Assembly: GCA_022495995.1 (NCBI GenBank)
Contig: JAFEMH010000072.1
Location: 558,001 to 622,000 of the forward strand
Origin: Adenophora triphylla var. japonica
Taxonomy: Eukaryota > Streptophyta > Magnoliopsida > Asterales > Campanulaceae
DNA: 64,000 nucleotides
Reading direction: 5' to 3'
Shown: in pieces, positions 32,412-44,179 of the stretch
Layout of the letters: each line of letters starts with the position of its first letter
Position numbering within the stretch: position 1 is the first letter of the stretch
Notes under the pieces: model-generated
What the model saw: only the letters and a program-made list of their open reading frames with translations
Databases searched by the model: none
What the model was told of the DNA's origin: nothing
Position numbers and translations under genes: made by a program

Positions 32412-33644
32412 TCAATCTGGGTATCTTTGACATCTTACCACTGGAACCATGGGCACGACCTCTCCTTCACCGACCATCAATCCAGCTCGGATAAAGTTAT
32501 TCTTGTTGGTTCCTAGGGCGTCCCAACTGATAGCCCCCTTTTTGGTAAACTCCACCAACTTCTTGCGCAAATCATTGTGCCAATATGGCACCCAGTAGTT
32601 CTCCTCGCTCACACCAGTTGTATCAGCACTGGGCAAGGGAAATTCCCATCCTCTTCTACTTTCTACCAACAATACGTAGGAGTTCCATCCACTAGCCTTA
32701 CCAGGGAGATTGGCAAACAGTTTGGGAGACTTTGGCTTGGAGGGAGTACTTATCCCACTATCCTTATCAAACTTAATACTAAAGAACTCCTTGAACACCT
32801 TCATACAAGGCTCATACCCTAAGAATCTACAAACCATAATGAAGCAAACAAGTACCCTGCAGGTGTTGGCTCCTAGTTGAAGTGGCAGCGCATCTGTGCA
32901 TTCTAAGAACTCATTTATGAAGGGATCCAGTGGTAACCTCAAACCGGCTTCAAATTGGCCATAGTAGAAGGCCACCCTGGTGGAATCCTCCTCATAGGTA
33001 TCCCCAAACTGTTTGAAGAAATCACTTCTGCTATACAAGGTGACATCAAACTCCTTCTTATCGACTTCACAAAAGTCATGTATCATGCTCAAGCGAGACG
33101 GAAAATTTTGCTTCCCCCTAAATGGCCTTGGAGGGACATAACCCCTTTCATTCTTGCCCGGCGCCACAGTAGTTTCAAAAGAATCCACAATACGCGGGCT
33201 TGAGGAAGTAGAGACATCAGCTTCTCCTTGAGTTGCCATATCTGTACAAGAAGAGGGGGAAACAGGGGAATCAGTTCTACATGAAGTCTCAGGAGTCCTA
33301 GTAGACACACTAAGGGGCGACCTAGATTCCCCCGGAAATCCAATCCTATTTCTAATGAAGGAGGGTTTATTGGCATCCTGGACATAGAACACAGCTAAAT
33401 GGTCGAGAAGCTCATGAAAGAGATGAAAGGACACAACTCTTGGGTCGTTCGTTTCTAGGGCACCTAAGTCCTCTCCCACTGGTAAAGTTAGTTCGGTGAA
33501 TCGCAAGCCCCAACGAGTCAAAATTAAAAAGCACTCCTCTACAGTTATCTCTCTCCACTCTCCATTCAAGTGTTTGTAGACTCTACGATTGACCCTACAG
33601 TAACCATACCCAGCTCCGGCCTCGCAACTAAAGGTCATAGCCAT
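32412..33644 (-). pseudogene. Tat-1 antisense gene, N-terminal putative-gypsy-type-transposon domain
   Basis: 410 codons from ATG 33644. The segment DSTRVAFYYGQFEAGLRLPL, DPFINEFLECTDALPLQLGA, NTCRVLVCFIMVCRFLGYEP matches the pattern of the plant family annotated as putative gypsy type transposon (Transposase_28, PF04195), recognised by eye. A Ser/Thr-rich linker lies at about 110-170. The frame ends in DALGTNKNNFIRAGL...VVPMVPV with a GTAAGA donor at 32438. It is the best-preserved part of the antisense gene. Biochemical role unknown. Confidence 0.65.
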
Positions 33645-34134
33645 GGCAGATCAAAGAAATTGCGAAAATTAAAGTCCTAATTCTGAAAGATAAGGGGAAT
33701 ACCTTTAGCAGTTGAAAGAGGAGCGGAATAATGGAAGACGAAAACACCAATTTATAGTAAGGATCAATTTCCCTTATCATCGCCGGAATCACACACAGAG
33801 TTCAGGGACAGCGAAAGTTGTAAATGGAGAAGGATTCTTGAATTTATATCTTCCTGAATTGGAAATGGCAAAGAGAAATTCAAAATTAATTTTCCTAATT
33901 AATGTCGGAAACGGTTTCCTAGATGGACTCTCAAACGTCAAAACTGTAATCATTATGGCAAAAACGGCGCTCCTTCATCTCTGGCCGTGCGTCGCCGACG
34001 TCCAGGATTGTGCCACGTCACCTTGGGTCGACTAAGCCTCAGAACGAGTAGAGACCTTCAAGTAACAACAATTGCCATCAAGAAATTTCCTTAACTTCCT
34101 AGTCGACAAAGTCAACTCGAAAGTTGGGGGCCAC

Positions 34135-34796
34135 TGAACATACCAAAAGTATCTAGCTGGGTCTAACGAGTAAAAGCCCAATCCACAAGCAATCATTGCC
34201 ACCATATTCTCTGTGGGCTAGGCCCAATAAATACATGGCCCAAGACACATTTCACGTATCAGTCGACTAAGTTCATTGTCCGACTTATCAAGTCCCGACC
34301 TAACTTAGCCCGACCTGAAGATCCGGGTTCTAATACGGGTACGATCCATGCTCTACCCGTCAGTCAGGTCGACCATTCCTCAAATGACGACCTCGACCTA
34401 ATCAACAAGTGTCGACCTAACTAATATGGGCTCGCGTGGGTTAAGTCTTTCCATAACTACATTCCTACAAATCAGGGACTGTTATAGACACGTTCCCATG
34501 ACCCATAACTGTCGCAAAAATCTCGGAGCTCATGTAGCACCACCAAAAATACAACGGTCAACACCTATAAATACATCATCACTACCAACGGTGCAAAGGT
34601 AACTGCAATTTTGTTATTTGAATTCAATTGTTCATTTACAATATTTGCTCTCCGAAACATATACTTACTCTCACGCCCGAGGGTCTAAGCCGGAGACACA
34701 TCCGGCTAGTCGTGGGTTCTTGTTTTCAGGTCAGGAGCCAGGTGATTAGTCCTGCCACGTGGAGGACTACTGATAAGCACAATTCCTGCAGCATCA
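34135..34796 (+). repeat. Tat-1 3' LTR
   Basis: 662 bp, about 99 percent like 22913-23574. Ends GCATCA and is followed by AAAGCAATAACTG, unlike the 5' flank. Confidence 0.93.
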
Positions 34797-37083
34797 AAAG
34801 CAATAACTGCCTTAATTGTGGTATTTTTTTAATTTATGTTGTATTTACTTTCTGTAATTCTAATTGCACAAATATCTCTTATGTCCACGTCTTTTTGACC
34901 CGGATTAGATGAGACGGGTTGGAAAATTTCAGACCCGCGAAAAATTTGGGACGTCCCGTCCCATACTGCGAAGTTACGAGATTCTATAGGCCCGTCACGT
35001 TCTGTTTCTTTTTCCCGAATTGACAACTCAAGTTTATATGTGAGAGAGTGGGGTGTTGAGTGTATAAGGAATTTTGATTTGAATTTCGAATGTATATGAA
35101 TTTTAGTAAATTATGTGGGTTTTTATAGATTTTGATTTGAGTTGAGGGTTGTTGGAGCTTGTGTATGGCTTCTTTAAGACTTAACAGAAAAACTGACAGC
35201 AAAAGTAACGGAGATTGAAAAACAAACGAATTCAAGTCGAGTCTTGTATTTAATACAATCTCCGTAAGAGTTATTTGTCCCGCACTGGTGCTTACGGTTG
35301 TATGACAAAACTCTAGTAAGATAAAACGACTTACTATTAGTTATAAGGAGCACTCCAATATAACTAATCTAACGAACAACACAAGGTTTTAGAACTTTGG
35401 ACTTGAAAGATTGAATGCAACAATATGCAATGATTTGGGTATGTTAATCTATCTCTAGAGGGTAAAAGGCTCGTAATGATTTGTGTATGTTAATTGAAAT
35501 TCGGAGGGAAACTATTTAAAGAAAGTTAAAGGGTTCATGGCCGTTCACTCCAAGAGGTGCCAAAACTGCTCGTAATGAGCACGAGCGCGGCCGCTCTTGC
35601 CTTGAGCGCGACCGCGCTCTTATGCCGAGATCAAGCCCGTGTTTTACTTGACTCAGCGCGGCCGCTCTAGGCTGGAGCGCGACCGCGCTGAAGCCCAGAA
35701 AATTGCCTCTTCGAACAGTTGCGATTGATCAATCAGTCCAAGCACGTTTTGGCTAATTCAAATCAATTTTAACCCTTTATTTAACTTCCGTTAAGTTACA
35801 AAAACACTTGTCATTAATTCTCATTCACCCTAAATGGTTTTGAGACATTAAATGAGTTTAATAATCTACAACAAATGTAGAATACATTTTGTAACTAGTT
35901 CCGTTAACACATAACGAACTTCCGTTAAAAATCTAGGTCAACGTTAAGTCAAACTTAACTTTCCGTTACCCATTTCCAACAAGGGTGTCTTAAGGAATTA
36001 AACCATAATATTTCCCTTATTTTTCTAATTTATTCAATTTCCCTTAATTTACAGTTGAATCAAGCGGGAACAAGTATTTTTGAGCCACCTTAATGTATGT
36101 TTATTACACCTTACCCCCTCTATGTTCAAGAAATGGCATACTGAGTCCAACTTCGATTTCATCAGCTAGTACCTATCTTTTAAACCCATTCATTCATCCT
36201 ATTAAACAAAGGACCTCACCATGGTCGTGTGCTTCACATTGCTTATTTAACACATAAAGCTGGAAAACATGCATTAAAAATAAACACATTTGTGAATTGC
36301 AAAGGGGTATAATCAAGTTGAGTCGAGTTTTGCATGCTCGAGCTCAAAGCTCGTTTAATAATCATCGAATTCGGACTAACTTATTGTTCGAACTCGAATC
36401 AAATCGAATTTCAAAATTTGCGAGTGAGCAACTTGAGTCGTTACCAAACTCGAGTTTTAAAAGCTTTTAGCAACCCGAGTCGAGTTTGAACCTATTGCTC
36501 AAAGAGATAGATTTGAGTTTATAATTGGTTTATTGTTGAGTCGAGTTCAAGCCAATCGCAAACAAAGTAAAATCAAGCCTGCCATTGAACAAGGATCGAC
36601 ACGATAACAAAATGAGTTTGAAATTTTGTTCAAGCTCCAGGTTTTTTATCAAGTCAAGCTCACGAAAAAATCCCTATGCATATACACAGGAGTAATTCAT
36701 TCCAACTTCATTGCATAGTAGAGAAAATCAGACAACAGGGATGTCATACTTCCTCACATAAGGTTCAAGTTTCTGTAGCAATCCAAAAATCTAATACAAA
36801 CAACATCTCTCCTACCACATCCAGAGTCAAAATCTTTAAAAGAATAAAAAAGTCAACTTTTCAAGAACAAATACAATTACCTTCGAGGATAAGTCAACTA
36901 AAAATTTGTCCAAAAGACCCTCAAATGTTTCAAACAGCCCATAAATTTTTATATCGAGGCGAAGATGACTGCATGGGGGGGGGGGGGGTGTTCCATCCAC
37001 TTGCAGCATAATATTTTACACAATATACAGAGGTGAAATTACCAAATTACCCATGGTAAATAAATCTCGTTAGAATTTAGTGA
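34797..37083. other. Intergenic region downstream of DPB
   Basis: No gene recognised. Holds paired GC-rich palindromes (35583-35690), a block rich in CTCGAG/TCGAGTT words (36310-36650) of repeat origin, and a poly-G run (36975-36988). Short ORFs here have no recognisable content. Confidence 0.5.
35583..35690. repeat. Paired NotI-type palindromes
   Basis: GAGCGCGGCCGCTC (35583-35596) and GAGCGCGACCGCGCTC (35604-35619) recur as AGCGCGGCCGCTCT (35655-35668) and GAGCGCGACCGCGCTG (35675-35690) with similar spacing, in otherwise AT-rich DNA. Confidence 0.8.
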
Positions 37084-40000
37084 CTAATGCTGCTCATTCT
37101 TAACACGTGCCTTCAATATTCCTGGAAGGGGAGGAGAGCTGGGAAGCCTACCACCAGGTAGGCTTGGCCTTGAAGGAAGAGTGATTTGAGGCTGAAACAT
37201 GGCAGGCGTACTTGATCCTTCACCTCCGTCTTCGTATAAAGTGACTGACATATCATCATTTTGTGGTCGGTTACTTAAATTCATTGCCTTGAGGACATAA
37301 TTATCGTCGTGTAGCTCAAAGGGGGTGCTGCAATTAGTTATCCAAGGAAAATTAACAGTCATAGATGTTTGTGATATCCCTGAATATATACTCCCTCCGT
37401 CCCATAAAAAAGTTCCCATTTCCTACTTTTGTTTGTCCCAAAAAAGAAGTCTTATTTCCAAATTTGAGTGTTTAAAATAAGTGAACTTCCTAAACTAAAT
37501 GTTTGAGTTGTCATTTGCTACAAGCATAATTCTTACTTCCATTAAAGGTAATTCTTACTTTCATTAAGGATAATGATGGAAAGGAAAATATATCACTAAT
37601 ATGTTTGAATAGTCAAATGGGAAAATATACAACACTTGGGGATTCCCCAAGTGTTGAAGTCTCTGGTTCCATGCCCCATTAGGTAATCCCAAAAAACATA
37701 ATTATAGGGGGGGGGGGTCGAATTCAAAGAGTGACCTCTTACCTGCTGAAGTCGAAATGAACCAGTTGCATATCTTCTGATATTTCCACCTCAACAGTTG
37801 CATGAGGACGGGTCTACAACTCAAAAAATGAAAAGAAAAAAAATAATTAGATCAAACACCATATGACTAAGAGGAATAAATGAACATTTGACACCATGCA
37901 AGTCAAGGGTAAGACAAATGGAACAATAGATAGATCGCCTGGATACAAAAGGGATATCAAAGTAAACAAAATAGCAGAGAAGAGCCAACTTTATAGACCG
38001 ATTCACTAAATTATTGCAAGTACTTTCAATCTTTTATCAATATATACTACTACCTCTGTCCCAAAATGAATGTCCAAAAAATCTCTCAAATTTGCTCTCG
38101 ATCAAGATCAAATTTGAATTTTTTTGGACATTTATTATGGGACGGAGGGAGTAATATAATGAGAGTGGTGAAAATGAACAGTCGTAATGAAGCATTTTTC
38201 TGATGGCCAATTCTACTCAAAATGGAAATGAACAGTAGCATGCCTTTATGTGGTGCCCAATCAAGGGTATCGATACACTTGGGGGAGGGGGGGAGGGGGC
38301 TAATTAATACTAGTGCATTGCTAACCTAGTGTACACAACCATTAGCAAATACTCCCTCCATCCCATTTAGATGCTCCCATTTGCCATTTTCGTTTGTCCA
38401 TTAAGATAGTCCCATTTTCCAAATTGTTAGGTTAAAATCATTGAACTTCCAAAATTGCCAACCAAAGAAGAAGGGAAGAGGATGAGAGTCAACCAAGGAA
38501 GAAGAGGGAGCAATGGAGTACTCCCTCTGTCCCAAAATATCGGGAAAAAAATTCAAATTTGCTCTTGATCAAGAGCAAATTTGAAACTTTTTCGACATTC
38601 ATTTAGGGATGGAGGGAGTAATAATTAAAACTCATTAAGATTAGTGATGGAAATGAAAATACGATATTAAATTGTTTGAATAGTCAAATAGGACTATCAT
38701 TGTGGGACAAAGGGAGTAATTGTTTATACTTAAGGTGAACATATGTTCTTTTTCCAACTTTCCTTGATGGTAAGTTTTTCATACTTCAAACTTACCCTTC
38801 TTTCTTTATTTGATCTTTCAAAAGGGGTTGTTATAACACCACATCAACAAGAAACACAAGATGCTATCTGAAAAGTTTTTAACACTGTGTAGAAGTATTA
38901 TAACAAATCTCTCCAAGCAATTTTACCTGCACCAGTATAAAAGGTAAAGCAACTCCACCACTTGGAGCATTTCCGGAGCTGTATAACTGCTCATTCCTTT
39001 GTATAAGGTTCTGAAGACCTACATACTAGGTTAGATAAATGACAAAGTCAGGAAATCATGATGATTAGACAGAATAAAAAAAAATTGAAGTAAAAATCAT
39101 ATGAACAGTTTTCTGATACAGTCGACACTTACTTGATCCTTGAGTTCATGCAAATAGGCAGCTTTCTTTTCAATCCTACTCCTCAGTCCAAGACGTTCAC
39201 TCTGACATGGAAAACAAAAAAGGGTCAATAAAGTCCGTCTTTCTAGACTCCATCCAAGAATAATTGTCCTCTATTCCATTTTGAAGCATCACAAAAATAA
39301 GTGTCCTCATTCACTTTTAAACAAGTTTTTCAAACCAGTTGTCCATCTAAGCCTTCTAAGTGTGGGATAGAAAAGCAAATGGGCCCTACTGATTTGAGTC
39401 CACTAAAATCAACTTGATGGTATAAAATCACTTAAAGTCCTACACTTCATTAGGAGACACTTACATCAGGACGGATGAAGTACTAAATTACTTTATCCGA
39501 CAGATATTTTAATTATCTAATTCCTTCATTAGCAAATAACCGACCACTTTGAAACACTAAACAGTACGCCTATTTGAGGCAATTTCAGTTGTCCCCCAGT
39601 ATAATGTTTTTCTGCCCTGAGTTGAGCTCGAGAATTCCACTATTTAGTTGCGAAAAACAACCAAAAAGAAAGAAAACGGTTCGAGTGGACCACTTCCCTC
39701 TTCAATATGCAAACTTTCTAGCAGATGGACAGTTAGAAAATGGGAGAGAAAAAGACCTTTAGCTCTTCAATATCATTCAAGCTAGTTCTAGGAAGGCCCT
39801 TCCACTGTATTTCTTTTTTGTCTTTAGAAATTATGTCCATCGCCATGAGAACGTTCAGCGCATCATATACCCTTCGACGAATATTCTTTTCATCATATTG
39901 TTGCTGTGATAAAATAATCAAACAGAAAAAATCCTGAATCAGTTCTGTATATAACATTTTCAAACATAGACATGACTCTAAACATTTCAAGAGCAAAATT

Positions 40001-43000
40001 CACATACCTGATCAGGGGGTCCAACACCATTAATAGGTTCTGCAAATTCTGCCACAAGTTCATCTGCAACCTGGAAAGTAAATCATGGAAAAGCTGTTTT
40101 AAGGATCAAGCATATAAGTATAATTATCCACTCGCTTGGACAAGTATGTAAACCAAGGATAACTGGACAAATTAAATAATGTGTGGCTGCAGGACATAAA
40201 AGTTAATGGTAATGCTGCAAGATATAATTTGAAGTATTTAACCTTGGTATCAAAAATTAACTATGAGGTTGGATATCTTTTTTCTTTTTTTGATAGGTAA
40301 AAAGGTATGTATAAACAAAAGGCGTCAAAACAGGTGACGCATCCTTTGCACACTAGAAGTATACTGAGCTAAAACGCCTAGCCAACCACAAAACTATCCA
40401 AAAACTCTACAAAAGAATTATAAGAAGTCGGCACCGACTCCTTACACCAAAAATAGAGCATATGAAGAAGGGGACCACCCCCCCAAACAATTTCTTCTAC
40501 ATCGCTTATAGAGAGACCAACTAAGAAAGAGCTCCTTCGATGAGTTAGGCATAACCCACGATAGCTGGAACAAACTAAAATGAAATTCCAAAGCTCCCTC
40601 GCAATCGTGCAATGCATCTCAAAAGCCCTGGAATACCTTTCCTTCCATAGTATCCAACAAACTCCCGAGGGGGGGGGGCAGCTTTTCACTGTGCCCCCCC
40701 CAAACAATTTCTTCTACATCGCTTATAGAGAGACCAACTAAGAAAGAGCTCCTTCGATGAGTTAGGCATAACTCACGATAGCTGGAACAAACTAAGAATG
40801 AAATTCCAAAGCTCCTCGCACCGGGCAATGCATCAAAAGATGATTTACACTTTCTCCGCCCTTTTACACATAAAGCACCAATTAACATAAATATTCTTGC
40901 GAGTCCGTAGGTTATCACCTGTGAGGATAGCTGCATTTGTGGTCTCCCAAAAAAAAGGCCACTCTTACCGGGGCCTTTGATTTCCAAATTGTTTTCCATG
41001 GAAAAATAGGCCTAATAGTGTTTGTCAAAATATGATATAACGATTTAACAGAGAAGCAATTGCCTTTAAACCCCTTCCAAATGATTTTGGCCTCTCCATC
41101 AACAAAAATTTGTTGTGAATAAAGATTATCAAAAAGTATCAAAAGCAAATCTAACTCCCAGTCTTGAAGATGCCTTCTCAAAAGTGGACTCCAAGTGATT
41201 GAACGTTCGTGAACACGTAACCAACTTATCCTTATTAGAAGCAATACTATAAAGATCTGAGAAGGCACTTATTCTTCCGGAATTTGACTCGAGAGCCATT
41301 ACCTAATTAAAAAGGAATATTTTGTTGAGATAAATCCCAACCTTTTCGAATCTCAATCCAAACACTAACCCCATGGAATGAAGACACCTAATTAAGGAAC
41401 CACAAGTGTTCACCTTCCTCGTACTTCCCGACCACCACTTTCCTCCAAAAAGCATCCCTATCTACCAAGAATCTTGGATATCTTTCAAAAATATAATAAG
41501 AATAATAATAACAAAATCTTTTACATAGTGTATATTCCCTTCGTCCCGGACTAAGAGTTCTACCAAGGGTTTGCACGCTTATTAAGAAAACACTAAGAAA
41601 TGAGTACACAATGGCAGTAGAATAGTTAATAAAAAATAAAACCAATCTTACATCAGCACATTCCCTGTCACCTAATAATCATGTGAATAATCAACAATGC
41701 AATTTTCATATCAGATTGCCACATACTGTTGATAAGGATATTCCTGTCCATACATGCCCTTCGTATGATATGTTTTTACTTTGAAGCAAAATAATATTAA
41801 CACGGCAGAATATCATGGATGGCCAGTCATAACGTAGAGTATGCTAATGCATTTCAAAACAACATAAGAGCACAATTGGATTATAGAATCAACAGAATGC
41901 GCAAGAAAATGAGAGCATGTGTACGTGTGTGTGTGCATGTATGCATGTTCAGAATAAGTTCTTTTCTCTCATCTCTTCCGTTAGTCAACTGTGCCAAACC
42001 TAGTAAGAACTTCAGATTTGATCCTATACGACCTATAAGATAAAACAGGAGAATGAATGCATTTGGATTTGGGTTGTAACAATATACTGTATATGATTAG
42101 TTTCCTCAAAGTCTTGTGTAGCTGTCGTCAAATAGCACTAGAGAGAGAGCATTATCTACTAAGATACACCCATCTACATCAACCATAGAAAGCAGAAACT
42201 CAACTATAACTAGTAGAACACAACTTATAACGTACTTCTCAATAATAAAAAGTGATAATGATCATTATGAAATAATAAATGCACATAAACTGCCTAACCT
42301 CATTATAAGTTGTTCTTCCCTTGCTTTCCACTTTCTCGCACACTAGGCATAACAAGAGGCAGCATACATCAATACAAAACCGTAGTGGAAGTGGCAGAAA
42401 AATAGTACGGAAAGAAGAGAACTTCTCAGTACCAAAAGAAATGAGCCATATCATTCTTGCCTGACCGTCCATATATAATATTTCTGGAATGAAAAAACAA
42501 AATCAAGTAAACAGAGTGACACGGATGATATACCTTTCATGCTAAACTGGCGGAGTCCTCTGCCGCTTTTATCCTCCAGCTGCACGTTGACCTCTTTTTT
42601 TCTTTCTGTTGCTGAGAAACCTCAAAATCGGTAAGTGTTGCAGTAATATTATATAGGAAGAGAGACACTAAAAGAGAAACAATACTGACCAATACGAGGT
42701 ACCATGATGGGATTTTGTCAGAACACGACAAGATTGTTACAGTAGCAAGAACTATCAACAACTTACAACAAAAGCACAAAGCAGGAGCAAGTTCAACCTC
42801 ACGTCATACAGAGGTTTAGTAAAAGCTCCTTACTCAACCTGGCCCAATGAAGAGAGATATGCTTGCTAGAGCCGCCCCAAAAACTTACAAAGTCAAGCAA
42901 GTATGATATGCTCCCTCCGTCCCGAAATGATCTTCCTACTTTTTTATTGTCACTACGAAGGTATTTTAAGCAATAAATTTAAGTTAGTTTAGTTATCCTA

Positions 43001-44179
43001 ATATTAAAATTTGTTATTGATACACCATTATAAATATTATCAATAACAAGTTCTAGATGTTCATTAGGATAAATAACCCAAAATTATTGCTCAAAGTACC
43101 TTCGTGTTGACAACAAAAAAAGTAGGAAGATCATTTTGGCACTGGGGGAGTAGATTACACTGTTCTCAGCTAAATGAGCTTTACATCTATGTTTATGAGG
43201 GATTCAACCGCTTGTCTGCTCACCTAGACATGTCTTGTCCATCCATGATCTACTTAAAAACAAATTCACACAGAATATGTCCACTAAGCAGCGCTACTTT
43301 GCATCCTCCATAAATATTCTTTAAGACAAATAATACCCAAAAAGCATCGGACTGACCGCCAAAAAGGATGACATAAATTACACCATCCCATGCTAAGGAG
43401 TTTGTAAAGTTACCAAAGAGTTCAATATCCTGTTATGTTGTGTGGCAAGCTCAGTTTATCAGTATATCAACTTCAAAGCAAGCAATTAATCAAAACCAAG
43501 TCGTCTTAAAAGTAATGCAATCATCTTTCAAAAAAAAAACAAAAAAAGTAATGCAATCACTAGAGGAAGTAGAAGCTGACTAGCTCCGTAATAAAGCTTC
43601 CGCTCCTCCATGAACATTCTTAAGACAAAGCCTACAGAAACCGCCTCAGACTGACACCCCCCCCCTTCCCATTTCCTCAAATGCATCAGTAATTTCAAAA
43701 CAAAATAAAATAAAATTGGTTTCACTGTGCTCTCTAAGACCTACCACGATACAACATTCTTACAGTTCATACATTACAAACGAAACTCAGAAGTACCAAC
43801 AATTCCCAACCAATCAGAAGCACAATTCATAGGGTTTTGTATGCTCCAAACAAAGAAACCACAACACAAATTTAACAGTATAATCACAATAACACAAATT
43901 AAATTCAACAATATTATCTCACCCAACAGCTCCTTGAGATCCTGCATCATCAGCGGTAATATCAAGATGGTTCAGCCTCAAAAAAGTGTTATCACTAGCC
44001 GGTGTAACAGCCATAGCCGCCTCACTCCGGCTAGACGGAGACCCCACGCTTCCACTAGTAGACACCGATTGGCCGGAAACCGTCGTACCCCACGACCTAG
44101 TAACTCCTCCTCCTCCTCCTTTACCAATTCCTGCTGGGTTTTTCTCCCCATCTTCTAAATTACTCGAACCGTTCACCAT
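37084..44179 (-). CDS. DPB: DPB-type DP transcription factor (E2F partner), 9 exons
   Basis: Exons (minus): 44179-43923, 42605-42534, 42342-42299, 40070-40008, 39903-39757, 39201-39133, 39025-38927, 37813-37743, 37327-37084; all introns GT-AG. Exon 1 has TRSWGTTVSGQSVSTSGSVG and SPSSRSEAAM, typical of plant DPB. Exons 2-5 form the DNA-binding winged helix (GRGLRQFSMKVCEKVESKG, YDEKNIRRRVYDALNVLMAM, DIISKDKKEIQWKGLPRTS). Exons 6-9 form the dimerisation and C-terminal region (LYSSGNAPSGGVALPFILVQ, TRPHATVEVEISEDMQLVHF). DP proteins pair with E2F to control S-phase genes. The total with exon 2 at 72 bp is 1,066 bp, one out of frame: exon 2 reads KKKRGQRAAGG then needs a shift to DKSGRGL. An acceptor 4 bp downstream (AAAG/AAAA, exon from 42601) would restore the frame as 353 residues with an altered segment. 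Confidence 0.92.
37389..37630. mobile_element. Stowaway-type MITE fragment in DPB intron 8
   Basis: The left end CTCCCTCCGTCCCATAAAAA is present after TATA; the interior (GTTTGAATAGTCAAATGGGA) resembles the element at 38352. The right GGGACGGAGGGAG end is missing. Confidence 0.6.
38053..38151. mobile_element. Short Stowaway-type MITE in DPB intron 7
   Basis: 99 bp, CCTCTGTCCCAAAATGAATG to ATTATGGGACGGAGGGAG, TA on both sides. Nearly a perfect hairpin around GCTCTCGATCAAGATCAAAT. Confidence 0.85.
38352..38716. mobile_element. Stowaway-type MITE interrupted by another
   Basis: CTCCCTCCATCCCATTTAGA at the left and TTGTGGGACAAAGGGAG at the right with TA flanks (38350-38351, 38717-38718). The element is split by a 98-bp MITE at 38521-38618. 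Lies in DPB intron 7. Confidence 0.85.
38521..38618. mobile_element. Nested short Stowaway-type MITE
   Basis: 98 bp, CTCCCTCTGTCCCAAAATAT to TTAGGGATGGAGGGAG with TA on each side (38519-38520, 38619-38620). A hairpin around CTTGATCAAGAG, same family as 38053-38151. Confidence 0.88.
40281..41473 (-). mobile_element. L1-type LINE, 5'-truncated, in DPB intron 3
   Basis: Flanked by a 12-bp target duplication TTGGATATCTTT (40269-40280 and 41474-41485). On the minus strand it starts with DAFWRKVVVGKYEEGEHLW, continues with a plant LINE zinc-binding RT tail (FSVKSLYHILTNTIRP...WKSKAPVRVAFFLG), and ends in a poly(A)-like tail (T-rich at 40281-40292). Coding is broken. An internal stretch is duplicated (40488-40600 and 40703-40815, offset 215 bp). 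Same transcriptional sense as DPB. Confidence 0.85.
42911..43150. mobile_element. Stowaway-type MITE in DPB intron 1
   Basis: CTCCCTCCGTCCCGAAATGATCTTCC... at the left pairs with GGAAGATCATTTTGGCACTGGGGGAG at the right. The right flank is TA, the left flank is TG. 240 bp. Confidence 0.82.

Larger units (their letters stand above)
22913..34796 (+). mobile_element. Ty3/Tat LTR retrotransposon (Tat-1), full length
   Basis: An 11.9-kb element with 662-bp LTRs (22913-23574, 34135-34796) differing at only about seven positions, so it is recent. A PBS-like TGGTTCCATTGCCGGGAA begins at 23578, and a purine tract AGTTGGGGGCCAC precedes the 3' LTR. Order: Gag with RS-rich region, protease, RT, RNase H, second RNase H, integrase, tandem array, antisense gene. 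The second RNase H and the long region between pol and the 3' LTR are features of the Tat lineage. Several frameshifts and a stop make it non-functional. Flanks AATAT and AAAGC do not match. Confidence 0.92.

Noticed and set aside
39574..40000. Plus-strand ORFs over DPB exon 5
   Set aside because: Shadows of the minus-strand exon, whose protein is clearly the conserved DP domain.
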